NCBI RefSeq assembly: GCF_020687825.1
Contig: NZ_JAJEWP010000001.1
Span: 1,706,998-1,770,997 of the forward strand
Direction: 5' to 3'
Origin: Fluctibacter halophilus
GTDB taxonomy: Bacteria > Pseudomonadota > Gammaproteobacteria > Enterobacterales > Alteromonadaceae
Length of the DNA stretch: 64,000 nt
This document shows positions 58,764 to 64,000 of the stretch, piece after piece. A program made the translations under genes and the position numbers. The notes under the pieces were generated by a model. The model made no database searches. It was not told the origin of the DNA and worked only from the letters and a program-made list of their open reading frames with translations. The first letter of the stretch is position 1. The number at the start of each line of letters is the position of its first letter.

Positions 58764-60277
58764 CCTCAACATTGTTTACTGATCATCTTGCCGCCTGGCT
58801 GGTCATCTTGCCGCTGCTGTGTGCACCGGTAATGGTGCTACTCAACCGTTCCAAGCTGGTGTGGCTACTCAATCTGGTGGTTAGCGCAAGCTGCCTGATC
58901 ATCGCCTTACACATCTTGTGGGATGTTTCCACCGGTACCGTTATCCACTACGCCATGGGCGGATGGACGCCACCATGGGGCATCGAATATCGAATAGACG
59001 GTCTGAATGCCCTGGTGGCGGTGATTGTTTCCGCCATGGCTACCGCCTGTGCCGTGTATGCCCGCAAGAGTGTCGAGCAGGAGATTTCCGTTCATGTACA
59101 CGGCCTGTTTTATGCCGCTTTTCAGTTGTGCTTCCTCGGTTTGCTGGGGATTGCGCTGACCGGTGATATCTTCAACCTGTTTGTGTTCCTGGAAATTTCC
59201 TCGCTGGCCTCTTATGCCCTGATCGCCATGGGTCGCAACCGCAAAGCCCTCAACAGTGCCTTTCATTATCTGATCCTCGGTACCTTGGGCGCGACCTTTT
59301 TCCTGATTGGTGTCGGGCTGGCCTTTGCCGCCACCGGTACCCTCAACATGGCAGACATGGCGTTGTCTCTGCAGGACGCCGCAAACACCCCGCTGCTGCT
59401 GACCGCGTTCGCGTTGATTGTCGTCGGAGTGGCCCTCAAAGCGGCCATTTATCCGCTGCATTTATGGCTACCCGGCGCATACGCCTATGCCCCTTCCGTG
59501 GTCAGTGTGTTTCTCGCTGCAACGGCAACCAAAGTAGCCATTTATGTGTTAATCCGCTGTCTGTTCAGCGTGTTTGAACCTGACTACATGCTGGACACCT
59601 TTTTGCCGGACATTCTGGTGGTATTGGGTGGTGTCGCCATCCTGTATGGCTCGCTGCGCGCCATCTATCAGGAAGGCATGAAGAAAATGCTGGCCTACTC
59701 CAGTGTGGCCCAGATTGGCTACATGGTGATGGGCATAGGTTTTCTCAGCGCCGCCGGCCTGACCGCCAGTTTGCTGCACATGTTCAATCATGCGCTGATG
59801 AAAGGTGCCATGTTCATGGCCGTCGGACTGTTTGTGTACCGGGTCAACACCGCCACCTTCGACAACCTCAAAGGCATGGGCCGTGAGATGCCCTACACCT
59901 TCTTTGCCATGGTATTGGCGGCCCTCAGTCTGGTAGGCGTGCCAGGTACAGTGGGCTTCGTCAGCAAGTGGCAGCTGTTGCAGGCGGCGCTCGAAAACCG
60001 CCACTGGGGTATGGTGATGATCATCTTGCTCGGCTCTCTGATGGCGGCGATTTACGTGTGGAAGCTGATCGAAGTACTGTACTTCCAGCAACCGGAAAAG
60101 CTGCGTGTCCAAGGGGTGAGTTCAGGCTCCGAACGCATTGGTCGCTCTCCCGCCGGGATGGTCATTGCCTTATGGGTAATGGCGTTGGGTTGCGTGTATT
60201 TTGGCTTGGATACCGACTTATCACTGCACAGCGCTCAGTATGCTGTGACTGAATTACTACAGGGGCGAGGTAACTGA
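58760..60277 (+). CDS. mrpD: Cation/H+ antiporter subunit MrpD, first copy
   Basis: 505 residues, about fourteen spans, homologous to NuoL/NuoM/NuoN. GDIFNLFVFLEISSLASYAL carries the key Glu of span 5, KAAIYPLHLWLPGAYAYAPS the Lys of span 7, and LHMFNHALMKGAMFMAVG the Lys of the broken helix. This is the copy closest to true MrpD/MbhH. Ends with a TGATG overlap with the next antiporter-like gene. Confidence 0.94.
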   Translation: MTSTLFTDHLAAWLVILPLLCAPVMVLLNRSKLVWLLNLVVSASCLIIALHILWDVSTGTVIHYAMGGWTPPWGIEYRIDGLNALVAVIVSAMATACAVYARKSVEQEISVHVHGLFYAAFQLCFLGLLGIALTGDIFNLFVFLEISSLASYALIAMGRNRKALNSAFHYLILGTLGATFFLIGVGLAFAATGTLNMADMALSLQDAANTPLLLTAFALIVVGVALKAAIYPLHLWLPGAYAYAPSVVSVFLAATATKVAIYVLIRCLFSVFEPDYMLDTFLPDILVVLGGVAILYGSLRAIYQEGMKKMLAYSSVAQIGYMVMGIGFLSAAGLTASLLHMFNHALMKGAMFMAVGLFVYRVNTATFDNLKGMGREMPYTFFAMVLAALSLVGVPGTVGFVSKWQLLQAALENRHWGMVMIILLGSLMAAIYVWKLIEVLYFQQPEKLRVQGVSSGSERIGRSPAGMVIALWVMALGCVYFGLDTDLSLHSAQYAVTELLQGRGN

Positions 60278-61764
60278 TGGATGATGCGCTGTTGTTGCTG
60301 CTGACCATGGTGTTGCCCTTATTGGGCGCCATCGTCATCAGTCGTCTGGGCCGCTGGCCGAACATTCGCGAACTGGCCGGCGTGCTGGTTGCCGTGGCGT
60401 TGTTTGCCGTGGTACTCAATCTGTATATCGATTTCAGGCTGGGTATGACAGCCTCGATAGTACTGGCAGAACCCTTTGACGGATTACCACTGGCATTCAG
60501 CCTGAACACCCTTGGATTGCTGTTCGCTCTGGTGGCCAGTGGTTTGTGGATTGTTACAACCATTTATGCCATCGGCTACATGCGTGCCCACCATGAAGGG
60601 CACCAAACGCGCTTTTTCGCGTTTTTTGCCGTCTCCATTGCCGCGGTCATGGCGATCAGTTTCTCTGACAATCTGTTTACCCTGTTCGTCTTTTATGAGT
60701 TGCTGACCCTGGCAACCTATCCGCTGGTGACCCATTCCGGCACACCGGAAGCGCGCCGTAGTGGCCGCATATACCTGACCGTGCTAATGGGCTCTTCCAT
60801 AGGACTGTTCCTGTTTGGTTTGTTGATTGTCTGGTCGCTGACCGGCAGTCTGACCTTCACACCCGAGGGGATCCTCAAGGGGCACATTGACGATGTCTGG
60901 GTCGCACCGCTGTACCTGCTGTTCGTGTTTGGTATCGGTAAAGCGGCAGTGATGCCGATGCACAAATGGCTGCCTGCGGCGATGGTTGCGCCGACACCGG
61001 TCAGTGCGTTGTTGCATGCTGTGGCTGTGGTTAAGGCCGGGGTTTTCACCCTGCTGAAAGTCACCCTTTTTATTTTCGGTCCTGGGCTGTTGTCTGACAG
61101 TGGCGCAGTGCAATGGCTGATCTGGTTGCCGGTGTTTACCATCCTGATGGCGTCATTGATTGCCATGACCCGCGATAATCTCAAAGAACGGCTGGCCTAT
61201 TCTACCATCAGCCAACTGAGCTACATCGTGTTGGGCACCCTGCTGGCCAACGAAGCCGGGCTGTTCGGAGCGAGTCTGCACATAGTGATGCACGCGTTTG
61301 CCAAAATCGCACTGTTTTTCGCGGCGGGCGCCATTCTGGTAGCGGCGCATAAAACCCGGGTCAGTGAATTGGACGGGCTGGGCGTTGCCATGCCAATCAC
61401 CTTTGGCGTGTTCATGATAGGCGCCCTCAGTATCATCGGACTGCCCCCCTTTGGCGGCATGTGGAGTAAATGGTACCTGGCACAAGGCACACTGGATTTT
61501 GCCGGACCACCGCTGGCGCAATATGTGTTGCTGGGCACCTTGATGGTCAGCTCGCTGCTGAACATCGCGTATTTGCTGGAAATCCCGTTTCGGGGATTCT
61601 TCAAAAAAGCGCCAGCCGACGATGGTCACCATGGCGGCGAAGCGCCGCTGCCCTGCCTGGTCGGTCTGGTACTGCCAGCAGCCTTTTGCGTGTACCTGTT
61701 CTTTTCACCTGAACCGTTTTTTGACCTGCTGCAAGCCGGTGCCAGCAGTGTGGAGGTGCCATGA
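60277..61764 (+). CDS. NuoL/M/N-like antiporter subunit, second copy
   Basis: 495 residues, about fourteen spans. Same fold as MrpD: NLFTLFVFYELLTLATYPLV with the span-5 Glu, KAAVMPMHKWLPAAMVAPTPV with the span-7 Lys and LHIVMHAFAKIALFFAAG with the broken-helix Lys. It is more like the MrpA/NuoM type than the first copy. It adds a second proton-channel unit to the complex. Overlaps the following small gene by 4 bases. Confidence 0.9.
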   Translation: MDDALLLLLTMVLPLLGAIVISRLGRWPNIRELAGVLVAVALFAVVLNLYIDFRLGMTASIVLAEPFDGLPLAFSLNTLGLLFALVASGLWIVTTIYAIGYMRAHHEGHQTRFFAFFAVSIAAVMAISFSDNLFTLFVFYELLTLATYPLVTHSGTPEARRSGRIYLTVLMGSSIGLFLFGLLIVWSLTGSLTFTPEGILKGHIDDVWVAPLYLLFVFGIGKAAVMPMHKWLPAAMVAPTPVSALLHAVAVVKAGVFTLLKVTLFIFGPGLLSDSGAVQWLIWLPVFTILMASLIAMTRDNLKERLAYSTISQLSYIVLGTLLANEAGLFGASLHIVMHAFAKIALFFAAGAILVAAHKTRVSELDGLGVAMPITFGVFMIGALSIIGLPPFGGMWSKWYLAQGTLDFAGPPLAQYVLLGTLMVSSLLNIAYLLEIPFRGFFKKAPADDGHHGGEAPLPCLVGLVLPAAFCVYLFFSPEPFFDLLQAGASSVEVP

Positions 61765-62054
61765 CCCCGAATACTGATCCGAACGAAAAGCCGGGCTTTT
61801 TTGACAAGCCCAGCAACGTGGCGTGGATCCTGCGCATTTTCTACGCCTTGTGCATTCTGCTGTTTGTGACGGATTTTGTGGTTCACCGTCACATTTACAC
61901 CTCGTGGGAAGAAATTCCTGCGTTCTACGCCTTGTATGGTTTTGTGGCCTGTGTCGTGCTGGTACTCATTGCCAAGCAGATGCGCCATGTACTGATGCGC
62001 AGCGAAACCTACTACGATAAAGACACGGAGGAAGAATCACATGTGGATCGTTGA
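61761..62054 (+). CDS. Small two-span protein of the Mrp-type operon
   Basis: 97 residues. N-terminal FFDKPSNVAWILRIFYALC, two spans (about 22-42 and 55-75) and a charged C-terminus. It sits between two NuoL/M/N-like genes and overlaps both (4 and 14 bases), so it is almost certainly expressed with them. No named family that I can give. A lateral or linker subunit of the complex is a reasonable guess. Confidence 0.78.
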   Translation: MTPNTDPNEKPGFFDKPSNVAWILRIFYALCILLFVTDFVVHRHIYTSWEEIPAFYALYGFVACVVLVLIAKQMRHVLMRSETYYDKDTEEESHVDR

Positions 62055-63720
62055 TCTTCCGCCATTTCTGCCATTTTTCATCGGCGCCATCATTGCCCTG
62101 TTGTTGCCACCGAAGTTGCGTCCGGTGTTCATGCTGCTGATCCCGGTGTGGGGCGGACTGAACCTGTTTTTCACCCACAGTCTGAGCCAGGGTGTTAACT
62201 GGCAGTTGATGGGCTTCACCCTGGAGCTGATGAACGTTGACAAGCTCAGCGTGATGTTCGGCTACCTGTTCCATATCGCCGCGTTCCTGGCTTTACTGTT
62301 TGCCTTACACGTCAAGGACCCATTGCAACAAATTGCCAGTCTGCTGTATGCGGGCAGTGCATTGGGGGCGGTATTCAGTGGTGACCTGCTGTCACTGTTC
62401 CTGTTCTGGGAATTGCTGGCGTTGACCTCCGTATGGCTGGTACTGGCCCGCCGTACCGACCGCGCAACCCGCGCGGCCATGCGTTACCTGCTGCTACAGG
62501 TATTGTCCGGCGTACTGTTGCTGGCAGGCGCGTTGCTGCACTATCGGGATACCGGCAGTCTGTCGTTCGACCACATTGGTTTGTCGTCGGTCGCGTCCTG
62601 GTTACTGTTCATTGCTTTTGGGATCAAGGCGGCGTTCCCCGGCCTGCACACCTGGCTAACGGATGCCTACCCTGAAGCCACGGCCACCGGCACGGTGTTT
62701 CTGTCGGCCTTTACCACCAAAGTGGCGATCTTTGCGCTGGCACGGTGTTTTGCCGGGACAGAGTTGTTGATTTACATCGGTGCGGCCATGACGTGCTTCC
62801 CGATTTTCTACGCGGTGATCGAAAACGATTTGCGCAAAGTGTTGGCCTATAGCCTGATCAACCAGCTCGGTTTCATGGTCTGCGGTATCGGCATCGGTAC
62901 CGCGCTGGCACTCAACGGCGCCGTTGCGCACGCCTTCAATGACGTCATTTTCAAGGGCTTACTGTTCATGACCATGGGTGCCGTTCTGCACCGGGTCGGG
63001 CATGTGCTGGGCTCCGATCTGGGCGGTCTGCACAAGACCATGCCGCGCACCACGATGTTTTGTATTGTCGGCGCAGCCTCAATTTCGGCCTTCCCATTGT
63101 TCAGCGGTTTTGTCAGTAAGAGCATGGTCATGGCGGCATTGATTGAACAGGGGCATGACATTTTGTGGTTGATGCTGTTGTTTGCCTCTGCCGGTGTGTT
63201 CCACCATGCAGGGATCAAGATTCCGTTCTTCGCCTTCTTTGCCCACGACAGTGGCCTGCGCCCCAAAGAAGCGCCGCTGAATATGCAACTTGCCATGTTT
63301 GGCGCAGCGGTATTGTGTATTGCCATCGGCTCAAATCCCCAATGGCTGTATCAGTTGCTGCCGTGGGAAAACAGTTATGTGCCTTACGACCTGACACACA
63401 CCTTAACCCAGTTGCAACTGCTGTTCTTCAGTGCGCTGGCGTTTGTGTGGCTCAATAAACAAGGCATGTACCCGCCCGAGCTGCGCAGTGTCAACCTCGA
63501 CATGGAGTGGTTTTACCGGCGCCTGTTGCCGGCGACGGCTACCCGGGTGCGGGGCGTCGTCAGCACCCTGTGGTGTGGGCTGCGGGATTGGGTGATGGAT
63601 CACTGGCATGCGATGCCGCAAATGTCACCGTCCTCCTCCTATTCAGCCGCACAACTGACCCGGCGTATGGCGGCGGTACTGGCAATCCTGCTGTTGCTCA
63701 GTTACCTCAGCCTGCCTTAA
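62041..63720 (+). CDS. NuoL/M/N-like antiporter subunit, third copy
   Basis: 559 residues, about fifteen spans. GDLLSLFLFWELLALTSVWL has the span-5 Glu; GIKAAFPGLHTWLTDAYPEA the span-7 Lys; AHAFNDVIFKGLLFMTMG the broken-helix Lys. Longest of the three copies, with a C-terminal extension (about 460-540) containing WFYRRLLPATATRVRG and a last span. Together the three copies give the operon three proton or cation channel units. A terminator follows 15 bases later. Confidence 0.9.
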   Translation: MWIVDLPPFLPFFIGAIIALLLPPKLRPVFMLLIPVWGGLNLFFTHSLSQGVNWQLMGFTLELMNVDKLSVMFGYLFHIAAFLALLFALHVKDPLQQIASLLYAGSALGAVFSGDLLSLFLFWELLALTSVWLVLARRTDRATRAAMRYLLLQVLSGVLLLAGALLHYRDTGSLSFDHIGLSSVASWLLFIAFGIKAAFPGLHTWLTDAYPEATATGTVFLSAFTTKVAIFALARCFAGTELLIYIGAAMTCFPIFYAVIENDLRKVLAYSLINQLGFMVCGIGIGTALALNGAVAHAFNDVIFKGLLFMTMGAVLHRVGHVLGSDLGGLHKTMPRTTMFCIVGAASISAFPLFSGFVSKSMVMAALIEQGHDILWLMLLFASAGVFHHAGIKIPFFAFFAHDSGLRPKEAPLNMQLAMFGAAVLCIAIGSNPQWLYQLLPWENSYVPYDLTHTLTQLQLLFFSALAFVWLNKQGMYPPELRSVNLDMEWFYRRLLPATATRVRGVVSTLWCGLRDWVMDHWHAMPQMSPSSSYSAAQLTRRMAAVLAILLLLSYLSLP

Positions 63721-63734
63721 GGACACTTTTTAGC

Positions 63735-63764
63735 AAAAGGGCGCACAAAAAGTGCGCCTTTTTT
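63735..63764 (+). terminator. Terminator of the Mrp-type operon
   Basis: GGCGCAC/GTGCGCC stem with AAAAA loop and six T. It separates the operon from nhaD. Confidence 0.92.
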
Positions 63765-63826
63765 GTTGAGGAATTTTTCAAACCCCTTACAATCCCCCGC
63801 ACCTGCGACCCGCACATCCCCTGCTC

Positions 63827-64000
63827 ATGTTAGACATAGTTTTGATCGCGTTAGCCGTACTGGCTCTTCTGGGGGTCGTCCTTGAAGAAGTCATTCACGT
63901 TAACAAAGCGAAAGTCACGTTATTCTTTGGCACCCTGTCGTGGTTGCTGATGTTCATGTTCGCCGGCTCCGAACAGGCCACAGAATCGGTTAATCACCAC
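63827..64000 (+). CDS. nhaD: NhaD-family Na+/H+ antiporter, N-terminal fragment cut by window
   Basis: 58 codons are visible before the window ends. The first span LDIVLIALAVLALLGVVLEE is followed by VIHVNKAKVTLFFGTLSWLL, the NhaD N-terminal pattern (hydrophobic span, then HxNKA). It is transcribed in the same direction as the Mrp-type operon, 106 bases after it and beyond a terminator. The gene adds a third kind of Na+/H+ antiporter to the window. Confidence 0.85.
   Translation, partial: MLDIVLIALAVLALLGVVLEEVIHVNKAKVTLFFGTLSWLLMFMFAGSEQATESVNHH

Noticed and set aside
59549-60112. 187-codon frame on the - strand
   Set aside because: Rich in His and Gln as expected for the antisense of a membrane protein gene; mrpD is certain.

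Overview
The window looks like chromosome of a marine, aerobic gammaproteobacterium, most likely Alteromonadales (Alteromonadaceae or a relative). This rests on the FadR and RNase D/FadD neighbourhoods, the block rnd-ycgL-lytic transglycosylase-ycgM-ycgN, the Na+-handling genes (NhaB, an Mrp-type complex, the start of NhaD) and the short conserved gene between slp and tsaB. The taxon is inferred from gene content, not from a search. No rRNA, tRNA, CRISPR array, transposase, integrase or prophage gene was found.

Layout. 1-2.4 kb: end of an M24 peptidase gene and a secreted alpha/beta hydrolase. 2.4-6.1 kb: a two-gene operon for breakdown of unsaturated fatty acids (an ECH1-type dienoyl-CoA isomerase and FadH) facing a TetR gene across tandem operators. 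6-13.9 kb: a PAS chemoreceptor, a periplasmic binding protein with a small membrane protein, a beta-lactamase-fold hydrolase, a GMC oxidoreductase and two hypothetical genes whose 3' ends overlap. 14-20 kb: a storage-lipid neighbourhood with a wax ester synthase/DGAT, TetR, an orphan ParA ATPase, a DUF445 membrane protein and a DUF3336-patatin lipase. 20-28.5 kb: katG, a DUF3750 lipoprotein, an AraC/AhpD-like/small membrane protein set, an HTH-methyltransferase pair, a short CDF-like transporter with Cys-Cys at both ends, and a DsrE protein.

28.5-40.6 kb: a secreted DJ-1/PfpI protein, a two-component system next to an S41 peptidase lipoprotein, an APC permease, another beta-lactamase-fold hydrolase, a hypothetical lipoprotein, a membrane LytTR regulator and a PDZ-alpha/beta hydrolase followed by a DUF5694 protein. 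40.6-41.6 kb: about 1 kb without genes, full of REP-like palindromes and longer exact repeats. 41.6-46 kb: two phasins, fadR, nhaB and dsbB. 46-56 kb: ycgN, ycgM, lytic transglycosylase, ycgL, rnd, fadD, a hydrolase, slp, a small conserved gene, tsaB and yoaA, all leftward. 56.3-63.7 kb: ten tightly packed genes for an Mrp-type cation/proton antiporter, followed by the first 58 codons of nhaD.

Two themes link the window. The first is fatty acid and reserve-lipid turnover: FadD, FadH, the ECH1-type isomerase, FadR with candidate boxes at fadR and fadD, WS/DGAT, the patatin lipase and the phasins. The second is Na+/H+ homeostasis: NhaB, Mrp and NhaD. The points most worth following are an Mrp operon whose first genes run in the same order as the cation-translocating module of archaeal Mbh hydrogenases, an orphan ParA beside a lipid-body enzyme, the operator/promoter layout in front of the ECH1-FadH operon, and the hairpin plus U-tract leader of rnd.
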